Source: Actinomyces bowdenii
GTDB taxonomy: Bacteria > Actinomycetota > Actinomycetes > Actinomycetales > Actinomycetaceae
Reading direction: 5' to 3'
Length of the DNA: 64,000 nucleotides
Assembly (NCBI RefSeq): GCF_017592395.1
Contig: NZ_JAGFOU010000002.1
Location: 62,001-126,000, forward strand
Shown here: positions 50,990 through 64,000 of the stretch, piece after piece
Layout: the number at the start of each line of letters is the position of its first letter
Position numbering within the stretch: position 1 is the first letter of the stretch
Translations under genes and position numbers: made by a program
The notes under the pieces: model-generated
What the model was told of the DNA's origin: nothing
The model's input: only the letters and a program-made list of their open reading frames with translations
The model's database searches: none

Positions 50990-52224
50990 GCCGGGCGCCG
51001 GGCGTCGAGGAGCTGGGGCCCGCCGAGCTGCGGGCCTGGCTGCACGAGTGCTCCGCCCTGGTGAGCGCCCATGCCGAGGAGCTGACCGCCCTGGACGCCG
51101 CCATCGGGGACGCCGACCACGGCGCCAATATGAAGCGGGGGCTCAGCGCGGTCGAGGCGGTCCTGGAGGCGGGCAGCTTCGAGACCATCGGAGCGCTGCT
51201 GAAGAAGGCGGGCATGACCCTGGTCTCCACGGTCGGGGGAGCCTCGGGCCCCCTGTACGGCACCTTCTTCATGCGCATGGGGGCGGCCGCGGGGACGGCC
51301 AGCGCCTTGGACGCCCGGGGACTGGTGCGGGCGGTGTCCGCGGGCGTGGAGGGTATTGCCGCGCGCGGGCGGGCCACCACGGGGGAGAAGACCATGCTCG
51401 ATGCGTGGAGCCCCGCCCTGGAGGCCCTCGGCGCCCATCCCGAGGACCTGGCGGCCGGCACCGCTGCGGCCGCCCGGGCGGCCGAGCAGGGCCGCCGGGC
51501 CACCGAGGCGATGATCGCCACCAAGGGGCGGGCCTCCTACCTGGCCGAGCGCTCCGTGGGCCACATCGACCCCGGGGCGGCCTCCACGGCCCTCATCCTC
51601 CAGGCCCTGGCCCGGGTCGTCGCGGGCGGTGGCGCCGCCGACGGCGATGCCGGCCCCGCCGCCCAGGGCGCGCCCGCCCCTGTCCCCGGCCCCGAGGAGG
51701 GCGGCGCCTGCCCGCAGGGCTCCGCAGGCCGGGAGGCGGCCGCCCCCGCCGCGGCACCGGCGGAGCCCGCGACGCGGGCACAGGCCTCCGGCACGACGGC
51801 GGCGCCTGCCGAGGTGGGCATCGTCCTGGTCTCGCACTCACGGGCCCTGGCGCAGGCGGCTGCCGATCTGGCCACCGGCCTGGTCGCCGGCCTCGACGTC
51901 GTCGTCGAGATCGCCGCGGGACTTCCCGACGGCGGCCTGGGCACTGACGGATCCGCCGTCGCGGCTGCCATCACCCGGGTGGCCCGGGGCGGCACCGCAG
52001 TACTGGTCCTGGCCGACCTGGGCAGCGCCATCATGAGCGCCGAGGCGGCGCTGGAGCAGCTGGATGCGCCGGTGGCGGCGCGCACGCGGATCAGCGCGGC
52101 GCCCTTCATCGAGGGGCTCGTGGGCGCCTACGCGGCGGCGGGCATCGGCCGCGGCCTGGAGGCCGTGGCCGCCGAGGCACTGACGGCGTCAGCGGCCAAG
52201 GAGGCCCAGATCGGGGCGTCGTGA
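50986..52224 (+). CDS. DhaL-DhaM fusion of dihydroxyacetone kinase
   Basis: 412 residues in two modules. Residues 1-212 are DhaL, the ADP-binding subunit: [15 protein letters not shown] (Mg-binding Asp at 42 and 44), [28 protein letters not shown] and [14 protein letters not shown] Pro/Ala/Gly-rich linker (about 213-280) joins the EIIA-Man-like DhaM module (about 283-412: [20 protein letters not shown] with the phosphorylated His, then [20 protein letters not shown]). DhaM passes phosphate from PEP via EI/HPr to ADP on DhaL. The HPr- and EI-like extensions of E. coli DhaM are absent, so general PTS proteins must be encoded elsewhere. Confidence 0.93.
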
Positions 52225-52301
52225 ACCCGGTGCCCGTCAATGGGCCCGGCGGCGGGCGGGGCGGAGGGGCCGGCGGGGGTCGAGCGGGTCGGGGATGGCT
52301 G

Positions 52302-52355
52302 TAGGATGAGGTGGCTCGGCCGGGCCCGTGCAGCGCATCGGAGGGCTGCACGGGC
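52302..52355 (+). promoter_or_regulatory. galM promoter and leader hairpin
   Basis: TAGGAT at 52302-52307 is a -10 candidate. The transcript would contain a hairpin (GCCCGTGCAG at 52324-52333 with CTGCACGGGC at 52346-52355) and a leader of about 140 nt before galM. The hairpin could instead terminate the dha operon. Confidence 0.4.
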
Positions 52356-52454
52356 GCCCGGGCCGGCACGCGACCGTCCGCCGCGCCTTGCGGACCCCCG
52401 ATCAACGGCAGACCGAGGGCCCGCAGGCGGGCCCCTGAGAAGGACCCTACCTAC

Positions 52455-53504
52455 ATGTCCCACATGCGCACCTGGCCATCGTCCCAGCCCGTCGCGAGCG
52501 GCGGCGGTACCGCGATCACTGCGGATACCGCAGGCGCCGTGGAGGCCGCTGATGAGCCGCAGGCCGGCATCAACGGCCGGCTCATCGACCTGGAGGCGGG
52601 GCCGTACCGGGCCCGCATCGCCACCTGCGGGGCCACCCTGGTCCACCTGCGGCGCTCGGGGCGCGATCTCGTCCTGCCCTTCGACGCGCAGGCCGCCCTG
52701 CCCGGCGGCTGGCAGGGCAAGGCCCTGGTCCCCTGGCCCAACCGCGTGGCCGGGGCCCGCTACACCTACGGCGGCACCCGGTACCTGCTGGCCTGCAATG
52801 AGCCCGAGACCGGCGCGGCCCTCCACGGCCTGGTGGGATGGAGCGACTTCCAGGTGGCCCGGCGCACCGGCGATGAGCTCATCCTGGTCCTGACCCTGCC
52901 CGCCTCCTACGGCTACCCGTGGACCCTGGGGATCCGGGTGCGCTTCACCCTGGATGCCCGCGAGGGCCTGCGCCTGAGCATCACCACGACGAGCCTGGGC
53001 GCCGCCCGCCCCGCCCCGGCCACCCCGGGAGCCCCTCAGGGGCGGGATGGCGCGCTGCCCGCCCCCTACGGCGTCTCCTACCATCCCTACCTCACCCGCT
53101 CGGTCCCCATCGACCAGTGCCACCTGAGCGCTCCGGGCCGGCGCGTCCTGGAGACCGATCCCGTGACCCTGGCCCCCGCAGGGGAGCGCGGCGTGGAGGG
53201 AACCGACTGGGACTGGCGCGAGGGCCGGCTGGTGGGCCCGACCTCCACCGACAATGCCTACCTGGGTCTGCCCGAGGGGACCTGGCAGGTGCGGCTGCGC
53301 GGGGGCGACGGCGAGGGCGCCGTTGTCCTGGAGGCCCAGTCGCCCTGGCTCCAGCTCTACACCGCCGAGCACCTGGGCCGCGCCGGGGTGGCGGTGGAGC
53401 CCATGACCTGCCCGCCGGACGCCTTCAACTCCGGGCGCGACCTCATCCTGCTGGAGGCCGGCCAGTCCCACGAGTTCCGGCTGCGCCTGTACGAGGAGGA
53501 CTGA
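52455..53504 (+). CDS. Aldose 1-epimerase (GalM-like)
   Basis: 349 residues. Interconverts alpha and beta anomers of galactose or another aldose. Substrate-site residues are visible as LVPWPNRVAGARY, catalytic His in TGAALHGLVGW (about 119), second His in GVSYHPYLTR and the catalytic Glu in AVEPMTCPPDAFNSG near the C-terminus. The N-terminal 35 residues and a loop near 200 are low-complexity. ATG at 52455 follows GAAGGACC. It precedes an ABC importer and lacZ, in line with use of a galactoside; a mutarotase is the usual partner of LacZ. Confidence 0.9.
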   Translation: MSHMRTWPSSQPVASGGGTAITADTAGAVEAADEPQAGINGRLIDLEAGPYRARIATCGATLVHLRRSGRDLVLPFDAQAALPGGWQGKALVPWPNRVAGARYTYGGTRYLLACNEPETGAALHGLVGWSDFQVARRTGDELILVLTLPASYGYPWTLGIRVRFTLDAREGLRLSITTTSLGAARPAPATPGAPQGRDGALPAPYGVSYHPYLTRSVPIDQCHLSAPGRRVLETDPVTLAPAGERGVEGTDWDWREGRLVGPTSTDNAYLGLPEGTWQVRLRGGDGEGAVVLEAQSPWLQLYTAEHLGRAGVAVEPMTCPPDAFNSGRDLILLEAGQSHEFRLRLYEED

Positions 53505-53530
53505 GCCGGCCCGGAGCCACGATCCCGAGT

Positions 53531-53558
53531 TTGCTGCAGTCTCCTTGGTGTGTTAGCG
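53531..53558 (+). promoter_or_regulatory. Candidate promoter of the galactoside operon
   Basis: TTGCTG and TAGCGT are spaced 16 bp apart, about 265 bp before the binding-protein gene. A GGCGATCGCC palindrome follows at 53584-53593 and might be an operator. The rest of the 319-bp gap is an untranslated leader without recognisable elements. Confidence 0.4.
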
Positions 53559-53823
53559 TGAACATCACCACGAAACTTCAGCCGGCGATCGCCAGGCGAT
53601 GAAGCGGGTGGTACTTTATGCAGATAAGAAGCTCCCTTCGAGCAGGATGACGCACCCCACGTCAGCATCCCGATGGCGCCGTCAGGGCAGGGCTGCCCTG
53701 AGGCCCCTCAGGCCCACGATGCGCGTCCCCGGCTCCGGGGTCTTCACCAACCCACCATGAAGGAGCGCGGGTACATCGGCGTACGCGCGCACTCCTCGGC
53801 ATCACCTCAAGGAGGAGACCACC

Positions 53824-55131
53824 ATGTCGATGCTGCTCTCACGCCGTTCCATCCTCGCCGGCTCCCTGGCGGCCGCCGCCGCGGCCGGCCTCGCCGCCTG
53901 CGGCGGCTCCGGGGGGTCCCAGGGCTCGTCGGGCAAGGACGGCAACACCCTGACCGTGTGGACCTGGGACCCCAACTTCAACATCTACGCGATGAAGGAG
54001 GCGGAGAAGATCTACAAGAAGGACCACCCGGACTTCAGCCTCAACATCGTGGAGATGTCCTGGGATGACATCCAGCAGAAGATCACCACCCTGGCCCAGA
54101 GCCAGAAGATCGACCAGCTGCCCGACATCTTCCTCATGCAGAACATGGCGGCGCAGAAGAACATCACCAACTACCCGGATGTGTTCTCCGACCTGGAGGG
54201 CTCGGGGATCGACTTCTCCCAGTTCCCCGAGTCGGTGGTCAACTTCTCCGTCGAGGACAAGGTCCACTACGCCCTGCCCTTCGACTCCGGCACCGCCGTG
54301 CTGGCGCTGCGCACCGACCTGCTGGAGCAGGCCGGGCTGAGCATCAAGGACTTCACCGGCATCACCTGGAGCAAGTTCATCGAGCTGGGCAAGACGGTGC
54401 TGGACAAGACCGGCAAGTCGATGCTCTCGGGGCGGGCCGGGGCCTCCGATCTCATCATGATGATGGTGCAGTCGGCGGGTGCCAGCATGTTCAACGAGGA
54501 CGGCACCGTCAACATCAAGGACAACAAGGCCCTGCTCAAGGGCGCCGAGATCTACAAGGAGATGGTCGACTCCAAGGTCTTCCTCGAGGTCAATGCCGAC
54601 GAGGAGTACATCAAGAGCTTCACCAGCGGACAGGTCGCCGGGGTCCTCAACGGCATCTGGATCTCCGGCTCCATCCAGGAGGCCAAGGATCAGTCCGGGA
54701 ACTGGATGGTCACCAACATCCCCTCCCTGGACGGGGTCGACGGCGCCACCAACTACACCGCCAACGGCGGCTCGTCCTGGGTCATCTCCGCCAACGCCGA
54801 CTACGAGCTGGCGGCCGATTTCCTGAAGTCCACCTTCGCGGGCTCCACCGAGTTCTATGACACGATCCTGCCCTCCTCCGGTGCCATCGCCAACTGGATC
54901 CCCGCCGGGGAGTCCAAGGTCTACCAGGAGCCGCTGGAGTTCTACGGCGGCCAGGCCGTCTACGCCGACGTCGTCGAGTACGGCACCAAGGTGCCCGCGG
55001 TGCACGTGGGGGTCTACCACTACGAGGCGCGCGACGCCGTCTCAGCGGCCCTGACCGAGATCGTCGGCGGCAAGGACCCGGCCACGGCGATGGCCGAGGC
55101 CCAGGAGACCGTCGAGTTCGCGATGGGCTGA
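53824..55131 (+). CDS. ABC sugar importer, substrate-binding lipoprotein
   Basis: 435-residue family 1 extracellular solute-binding protein. Signal peptide with twin Arg (LLSRRSILAG) and lipobox LAAC, lipidated Cys26, followed by a Gly/Ser linker. The mature part has LTVWTWDPNFNIYAMKEAEK, a WDDIQQKI segment and YTANGGSSWVISANA, typical of carbohydrate-binding members. Next to two permeases and LacZ, so a galactoside is the likely ligand. ATG at 53824 after AAGGAGGAGACCACC, the strongest ribosome binding site in the region. Confidence 0.94.
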   Translation: MSMLLSRRSILAGSLAAAAAAGLAACGGSGGSQGSSGKDGNTLTVWTWDPNFNIYAMKEAEKIYKKDHPDFSLNIVEMSWDDIQQKITTLAQSQKIDQLPDIFLMQNMAAQKNITNYPDVFSDLEGSGIDFSQFPESVVNFSVEDKVHYALPFDSGTAVLALRTDLLEQAGLSIKDFTGITWSKFIELGKTVLDKTGKSMLSGRAGASDLIMMMVQSAGASMFNEDGTVNIKDNKALLKGAEIYKEMVDSKVFLEVNADEEYIKSFTSGQVAGVLNGIWISGSIQEAKDQSGNWMVTNIPSLDGVDGATNYTANGGSSWVISANADYELAADFLKSTFAGSTEFYDTILPSSGAIANWIPAGESKVYQEPLEFYGGQAVYADVVEYGTKVPAVHVGVYHYEARDAVSAALTEIVGGKDPATAMAEAQETVEFAMG

Positions 55132-55172
55132 GGCCGCGGGACGAGCTGATGTGACTCGGCCCTCCGCGCGCA

Positions 55173-55220
55173 GGGCTGGTGTCCGCGGCGGCCGGCGCCG
55201 GCCGCCACGGACACCAGCCC
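55173..55220 (+). promoter_or_regulatory. Intercistronic stem-loop
   Basis: A 48-bp hairpin (outer arm GGGCTGGTGTCCG, inner GGCGGCCGGC, one mismatch) lies 41 bp after the binding-protein stop and before the permease gene. This position is typical of mRNA-stabilising or attenuating hairpins that keep the binding protein more abundant than the permeases. Confidence 0.6.
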
Positions 55221-55276
55221 CGCCCCGGGGGCGAGGGCTCCCAGGTCCGCAGTGGTGAGAAGAAAGTAGGTTGCTC

Positions 55277-56243
55277 GTGTTGTCAGGATCCTCAGGATCG
55301 TTGAAGCTGTCGAAGGGGGTGCAGCGCCCAGGCGTGAAGGCGCCCGCTGCCGCATCCGCCTCCCGCGCGATGACATCGGAGAGGCGCCGCAGCCTGACCG
55401 GCTGGGCCTTCCTCCTGCCCGCCGCCCTGCTCATCGTGCTGATGAGCTTCTACCCCATGCTCCAGGCCTTCCTGCTGTCCTTGCAGACAGGCAAGGGCAC
55501 GCGCCTGCGGTATGCCGAGCCCCTGTGGTCCAATTACTCGCGCCTCCTGTCCGACGAGCGCTTCCTGGAGACCGTCAGGAGCACCTTCCTCTACCTGCTG
55601 ATCCAGGTGCCCATCATGCTGGCCCTGGCCCTGGTGCTGGCGGTCATCCTCAACGACCCCCACCTGCGCTTCAAGGGCCTGTGGCGCACAGCGATCTTCC
55701 TGCCCTGCGCGGTCTCCCTGGTCTCCTACTCCCTGGTGTTCCGCACCATCTTCGCCACGGACGGCTTCGTCAACGACATGCTGCTGGGCCTGCATCTCAT
55801 CGACAGCCCCATCAACTGGCTGGGCCAGGCCGGCACGGCCCGCATCGTCATCATCCTGGGACTGCTGTGGCGGTGGACCGGCTACAACATGGTGTTCTTC
55901 CTGGCAGGCCTGCAGAACATCGACTACGCCACCATCGAGGCGGCCCGCATCGACGGCGCGGGCGCGTGGAAGACCTTCTGGTACGTCATCGTCCCCCAGC
56001 TCAAGCCCATGATCCTGCTGACAGCCATCATGTCGACCAACGGCACCCTCCAGCTCTTCGACGAGTCATGGAACCTCACCCTGGGAGGTCCGGGGAATGC
56101 CACGAAGACCATGTCCCACTACCTCTACGAGCTCTCCTTCCTCAAGAGCCCCAACATCGGCTACGCCTCGGCCATCTCCTATGTGATCCTCATCCTCGTC
56201 GCGGTCCTCGCGCTCATCCAGATGAAGGTCGGTGACAAGCGCG

Positions 56244-56251
<8 letters not shown>
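55277..56251 (+). CDS. ABC sugar importer permease 1
   Basis: About 324 residues, six helices, MalF/UgpA-like. WAFLLPAALLIVLMSFYPML is the first helix and the EAA coupling loop reads EAARIDGAGAWKTFWYVIVP (about 223-242). LTLGGPGNATKTMSHYLYEL near the end is typical. Start uncertain: GTG 55277 is used; TTG 55271 and internal Met (residue 32, MTSERRR) are alternatives. Overlaps the next gene by 8 bp. No ATPase gene is in the operon, so a shared MsiK-type ATPase encoded elsewhere is expected. Confidence 0.92.
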
Positions 56252-60445
<4,194 letters not shown>

Positions 60446-60477
60446 GCGGCATTCGCCCCGGCATCCTCCGTCCCGGC

Positions 60478-60523
60478 CCTCGCCGTCGAGCCCGCGCCTC
60501 TGGGCCCCGGATCGACGGCGAGG
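60478..60523. terminator. Convergent terminator, lacZ / ktrA
   Basis: CCTCGCCGTCGA and its exact complement form a 12-bp stem with a 22-nt loop between the convergent lacZ and potassium-channel regulatory gene ends. Confidence 0.55.
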
Positions 60524-60571
60524 CCGCGGGAGGGCGGCACGAGCGGAGGCTGCCGGGCTCGGCGGCCCGGG

Positions 60572-61240
60572 TCAGGCCCGGTTGGCGAAGCGCTCCAGCA
60601 GGGCGGCGTCGCCCCCGACCACCAGGATGTCATCGGGGGCGATGAGCGTGTCCGGGGTGGCGTACTCGAAGGGCTCGCCGGGGCTCATGAGGCCCACCAC
60701 CGTCACCCCGTAGCGCGAGCGGATCTTGGACTGGCCGATGGTGAAGCCGTGCAGCTCCGAGCGCGGGCGCATCTTGACGATGGTGAAGCCGCCCTTCTCC
60801 ATCTCGATGTAGTCCAGCATCCGCCCCGAGACCAGGTGGGCGGCGCGCTGGCCGGCGTCGAACTCCGGGTAGACGACGTGCTGGGCGCCGATGCGCCGCA
60901 GGATGCGCCCGTGGGCCCGGGAGATGGCCTTGGCCCAGATCTGCGGGGTCCCCAGGTCCACGAGGTTGCCGGTGATGAGCACGGAGGCCTCCAGCGAGGT
61001 GGCCACGCCGACCACGGCGGTGCCGAAGTCGGTGGCGCCCAGCTGCTCCAGGGCCTCGGCGTCGGTGGCGTCGGCCTCGACCAGGGGGATGCGCCCGGTC
61101 CACTGGCGCACGGTGGCGGGATTGGTCTCCACGGCCAGGACCTCGCGGCCCAGGCGGTCCAGGGTGGCGGCCACGGCCGAGCCGAAGCGGCCCAGGCCGA
61201 TGACGAGGGTGGAGTCGTTGTGGGCGGAGCGGTCTGGCAT
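60572..61240 (-). CDS. Potassium uptake regulatory subunit (KtrA/TrkA type)
   Basis: 222-residue cytosolic RCK protein. N-terminal Rossmann motif VIGLGRFGSAVAATLDRLGR (about 13-32) binds NAD(H)/ATP. Mid-domain segments are VETNP, EADATDAEALEQLG and QIWAKAISRAHGRIL, and the C-terminal RCK_C domain ends PDDILVVGGDAALLERF. It gates the channel subunit encoded just upstream on the same strand (137-bp gap). RCK_C domains of this family bind c-di-AMP, and disA is in this window. ATG at 61240 with GAGGACG upstream. Confidence 0.92.
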   Translation of the reverse strand: MPDRSAHNDSTLVIGLGRFGSAVAATLDRLGREVLAVETNPATVRQWTGRIPLVEADATDAEALEQLGATDFGTAVVGVATSLEASVLITGNLVDLGTPQIWAKAISRAHGRILRRIGAQHVVYPEFDAGQRAAHLVSGRMLDYIEMEKGGFTIVKMRPRSELHGFTIGQSKIRSRYGVTVVGLMSPGEPFEYATPDTLIAPDDILVVGGDAALLERFANRA

Positions 61241-61376
61241 GGGTTCGCGGCGTCCTCGCGGTGGCGGTGGTGGCAGCCATGCATGGATCCGGCCGGGGCG
61301 TCCGCGCCCGGCCGGGCCCGGCTGGGCCCGGTCGGGTACACGGTAGCCCTCTGCGCCGTCCGGGTGCCAGTGGGCC

Positions 61377-62855
61377 TCAGCCGATGAGCGGGCTCTCCTC
61401 GGGCATGCGGATGACTCGCCGGCGGTCGCGCAGGGCCAGTGCCGAGGCGGCGGTCATGGTGCCCACGCGCCCGACGAACATGAGCGCCACCATGACGTAC
61501 TTCGCGCTCTCGGGCAGGATCGGGGTGATGCCCGTGGACAGCCCCACGGTGGCGAAGGCGGAGATCACCTCGAACAGGACCCGGTCCAGGGTCAGGTGGG
61601 TGATCTGGAGCAGCACCAGGGTGGCGATGCCGATGATGGACACGCCGATGAAGGCGACCGCCACGCTCACCCTCACGGTCGAGGGCGGGATCCGGCGGCC
61701 GAAGGCCTCGATGTCCTCATCGCCCCGGGCCTCGGCCAGGATCGCCAGGACCAGCACGGCGAAGGTGGTGACCTTGATGCCCCCGGCGGTCGAGGCGGTG
61801 CCCCCGCCCACGAACATGAGGACGTCCTGGAGCAGCCAGGTGGTCTCGTGCATGTGCTCGGGGGCGATGAGGGACAGCCCTGAGGAGCGGGCATTGACCC
61901 CGTTGACCAGGGCCGTCAGCAGCTTGCCGCTGGTGGGCAGGGACCCGTAGGTGCGCGCATTGCCCCACTCCAGGGCCGCGATGGCGACCGCTGAGACGAG
62001 GCTGAGGCTGAGGTAGGTGGTCAGGGTGATCTTGGTGTGCAGGCTCCAGGCCCGGGGCCTGCGCCGGTGGCCGGCCACGTCGAGGATGACGGGGAAGCCC
62101 ACCGCGCCCACGATGGTGCCCAGGACGATGGGCAGGCCCATCCACCAGTCCGAGGCGTAGGGGGCCAGTCCCTCGGGCATGACCACGAATCCCGCATTGT
62201 TGAAGATGGACAGGGCCATGAACAGCGAGTACCACAGCGCATGGCCCGGATCCAGGCCGCTGATGAGGAAGCGCGGCAGCAGCGCGACCATGAGCACCAG
62301 CTGGCACCCCACCGAGGTGTAGATGACCGCGCGCAGCAGGGAGGCCACATCCCCCAGGCGCGACTGGTTCTCCTGGGCCGCCAGCATCCGCTGGGTCAGG
62401 CCCACGTGGCGGGAGACCACCAGGGAGAGCAGGGAGGCGATGGTCATGATCCCCAGGCCGCCCACCGCGGCCCCCAGGATGATGACGGCCTGGCCGAAGG
62501 GCGACCAGTAGGTCGCGGTGTCCACCGTGGTCAGTCCGGTGACGCAGACGGCGGAGGTCGCTGTGAACAGGGCGTCGACGAGCTCGGCCCTCTGCCCGGA
62601 GGCGGTGGCCACCGGCAGGCTCAGCAGGCCCGTGACCACGGCGATGATCCCGGCGAAGACGGCGACGGCCAGGCGCGAGGGGGTGAAGCGGGCGGCCTGG
62701 GCGACTCGCTTGAGCGAGACGAGCCGGCGCAGCCGGCTCAGCAGCTCGCGCAGCACGGAGGGCTGCTGAGAGCTCCGTCCCGCCCTGGTGCTGCGGGGCG
62801 CGTCGGGTTCCTGGGGCACACCGGCCATTGTTGCCGACTGGCCGCCCCCGGTCAT
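61377..62855 (-). CDS. Potassium channel subunit (KtrB/TrkH type)
   Basis: About 492 residues, eight main helices in four M1-P-M2 repeats. Selectivity-filter regions are readable: TSAVCVTGLTTVDTA, SIFNNAGFVVMPEG, NARSSGLS and SAFATVGLSTGITPILP. The conserved GTASTAGGIKVTTFAVLVLA precedes the last repeat. Moves potassium (or sodium) inward under control of the KtrA-like subunit. The start is unclear: ATG 62855 is used, ATG 62828 would remove nine residues; neither has a strong ribosome binding site. Confidence 0.93.
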   Translation of the reverse strand: MTGGGQSATMAGVPQEPDAPRSTRAGRSSQQPSVLRELLSRLRRLVSLKRVAQAARFTPSRLAVAVFAGIIAVVTGLLSLPVATASGQRAELVDALFTATSAVCVTGLTTVDTATYWSPFGQAVIILGAAVGGLGIMTIASLLSLVVSRHVGLTQRMLAAQENQSRLGDVASLLRAVIYTSVGCQLVLMVALLPRFLISGLDPGHALWYSLFMALSIFNNAGFVVMPEGLAPYASDWWMGLPIVLGTIVGAVGFPVILDVAGHRRRPRAWSLHTKITLTTYLSLSLVSAVAIAALEWGNARTYGSLPTSGKLLTALVNGVNARSSGLSLIAPEHMHETTWLLQDVLMFVGGGTASTAGGIKVTTFAVLVLAILAEARGDEDIEAFGRRIPPSTVRVSVAVAFIGVSIIGIATLVLLQITHLTLDRVLFEVISAFATVGLSTGITPILPESAKYVMVALMFVGRVGTMTAASALALRDRRRVIRMPEESPLIG

Positions 62856-63085
62856 CTCAGCGCGCCGGTGGGGGCGGTGCCGCCCCGAGCGCGCCACCGC
62901 GATGAGGCCGGGGCTCCTGGTGCTCCAGTGCCGCTCGTGGCTGTGGTTGCCTTGGTTGCCCCAGTGTGAGATGCGACGCGCGTGATTGATGTGAGTGCGA
63001 AACCCTGTGCCGCGCTGCCGGCTCGGGATATATTGGCTGTGTTCCTGCCCCCAGTGGGCGCCCTCGACGATGGGACTCAAGAGTC

Positions 63086-63328
63086 ATGGCACCGGGTCTG
63101 CCCTCATCCTCCAGCGCCTCCGGCGCCCCCTCCTTCCTCACCGTTGCCGAGGTGGCCGGGATGCTGCGCGTCTCGAAGATGACCGTCTACCGCATGGTGC
63201 ACTCCGGCGACCTGCCCGCGATGCAGGTCGGGCGCTCCTTCCGGGTCCCGGAGAGGGCCGTCCAGGAGTACCTGGCCGCCGGGCTTGGTGATTGGGGCCA
63301 CGAGAAGTCGGAGGCATCGGGGTCCTAG
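63086..63328 (+). CDS. Excisionase-like helix-turn-helix protein
   Basis: 80 residues. The MerR/excisionase-type HTH reads FLTVAEVAGMLRVSKMTVYR followed by MVHSGDLPAMQVGRSFRVPE, typical of the small BldC/AlpA-like DNA-binding proteins conserved in actinobacteria. These proteins are frequently followed by the tiny ribosomal protein bS22 gene, as here. Upstream, TATATT at about 63029 is a possible -10. Target genes unknown. Confidence 0.88.
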   Translation: MAPGLPSSSSASGAPSFLTVAEVAGMLRVSKMTVYRMVHSGDLPAMQVGRSFRVPERAVQEYLAAGLGDWGHEKSEASGS

Positions 63329-63335
63329 GACCCGC

Positions 63336-63341
63336 TAGACT
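63336..63341 (+). promoter_or_regulatory. -10 hexamer for the bS22 transcript
   Basis: TAGACT, identical to the lysS -10, lies right after the HTH gene and would give a leader of about 120 nt for bS22. Confidence 0.4.
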
Positions 63342-63468
63342 CGCCCGGTCACCCGTGTGGTCGGCTGTGAGTCGTCACGCGCCGACCAATCGCCCCAAGG
63401 CGCCCGCCGGTCGATCCCCGGCCCCGGCGGACCCGGTGGGCACGACCAGCGAACTGCAAGGAGATCTC

Positions 63469-63567
63469 ATGGGATCCGTGATCAAGAAGCGCCGCAAGCG
63501 CATGGCCAAGAAGAAGCACCGCAAGCTGCTTCGCAAGACCCGCCACCAGCGTCGCAACAAGAAGTGA
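63469..63567 (+). CDS. Small basic ribosomal protein bS22 (AURKAIP1/COX24 domain)
   Basis: 32 residues, almost entirely basic: MGSVIKKRRKRMAKKKHRKL followed by LRKTRHQRRNKK. This is the actinobacterial bS22 protein of the 30S subunit, carrying the mitochondrial AURKAIP1/COX24-like motif. ATG at 63469 follows AAGGAGATCTC at ideal distance. Its position after an excisionase-like HTH gene is conserved in actinobacteria. Confidence 0.93.
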   Translation: MGSVIKKRRKRMAKKKHRKLLRKTRHQRRNKK

Positions 63568-63757
63568 CGATCACGCGCCCGTGATCGGCGAGGGCCTCGT
63601 CCGCGCAGGACGGGGCCCTGTGCGTCTGCGTGCCCGCGGTGCGCCAGCAGCGCCGGGCCCCGGGCGCCCTCGTCCCGCGGGGCGCGGCCGAGTCGCCGGC
63701 GCCCCCATCCCCGTGACCGTCACCATTCAGCAGCGCCCGATGCCCGAGGAGAGCCCT

Positions 63758-64000
63758 ATGACACAGCCCAGCCGCGCAGCCCGCGACGAGTCCGCCGGCC
63801 CGGTGCCCGACAGCGCGGATGCGTGCCTGATGCCGTTGAGCGCCGCGGATGGCGGTGAGCAGGAGGCCTGGCCCGCCCCGGTCAGCGCCCTGGCCCGGCC
63901 GCTGGGGGGCCCGGCGCCCACCACCCTGGCCGAGATGACGACCCTGCGCGTGGGCGGGCCCATCGGCGAGTACGTGGAGGCCGCCACCGAGGCTGAGCTC
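63758..64000 (+). CDS. murB: UDP-N-acetylenolpyruvoylglucosamine reductase MurB, 3' end missing
   Basis: The first 81 residues run off the window. After a 55-residue Ala/Pro-rich extension the sequence TTLAEMTTLRVGGPIGEYVE begins the FAD-binding domain of MurB (conserved TTLRVGG). MurB reduces UDP-GlcNAc-enolpyruvate to UDP-MurNAc in peptidoglycan synthesis. ATG at 63758 follows GAGGAGAGCCCT. The assignment rests on this one segment plus the typical N-terminal position. Confidence 0.8.
   Translation, partial: MTQPSRAARDESAGPVPDSADACLMPLSAADGGEQEAWPAPVSALARPLGGPAPTTLAEMTTLRVGGPIGEYVEAATEAEL

Overview
The window looks like a chromosomal segment of a very GC-rich actinobacterium, most probably Actinomyces or another Actinomycetaceae (inferred from gene content and style, not from a search). 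The signs are strong G/C preference at third codon positions, the HTH protein + bS22 pair, a DivIVA-domain mini-protein, a panC-panD-lysS order, and many genes whose start codon lies 6-8 nt after a TAnnnT -10 hexamer, i.e. likely leaderless transcripts. No rRNA, tRNA, insertion sequence, prophage or CRISPR array was recognised.

Layout. 1-3.7 kb: pantothenate genes panC (5' truncated) and panD, a doubtful small ORF, lysS. 3.7-6.4 kb: DivIVA-like mini-protein, uridine-kinase-like P-loop protein, POT peptide transporter (all minus strand). 6.5-13.4 kb: a complete lactate module (lldD, lutC-lutB-lutA, lactate permease). 13.6-17.0 kb: a four-gene, translationally coupled plus-strand operon of a small secreted cationic protein, two membrane proteins and an ABC ATPase, resembling lactococcin 972-type bacteriocin loci. 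18-27 kb: glycerol genes glpK and glpD with a DeoR and a SorC regulator, enclosing a decayed sugar/polyol locus (broken rpiB-like gene, orphan membrane protein, HAD phosphatase, FGGY kinase remnant). 27.7-36 kb: MFS-like protein, argA, mutY, a basic-tailed membrane protein, disA, radA and a Tyr/Gly/Pro-rich membrane protein.

36-46.7 kb: a SorC-regulated catabolic cluster (phosphotriesterase-family lactonase, UlaD-like, UlaE-like, PfkB kinase, MFS transporter, convergent UlaF/AraD-like 4-epimerase) next to transketolase. I read it as a non-PTS version of the L-ascorbate/3-keto-L-gulonate pathway, or a variant for a related sugar lactone, ending in D-xylulose 5-phosphate for transketolase. 46.9-49.7 kb: flotillin, NfeD-like protein and a membrane-anchored unknown. 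50-52 kb: dihydroxyacetone kinase DhaK and a DhaL-DhaM fusion. 52.4-60.4 kb: aldose 1-epimerase, a sugar ABC importer without its ATPase, and LacZ. 60.5-62.9 kb: Ktr/Trk potassium uptake genes. 63.0-64 kb: HTH protein, bS22 and the 5' end of murB.

Two dispersed palindromic repeat families recur between genes. Element A is a 68-bp near-perfect palindrome with three copies. Element B is a 70-120 bp hairpin with shared flanks, also in three copies. The pathways interlock: lactate, glycerol/DHA, galactoside and lactone catabolism all feed central carbon metabolism, and DisA-made c-di-AMP could control the KtrA-type potassium channel subunit.
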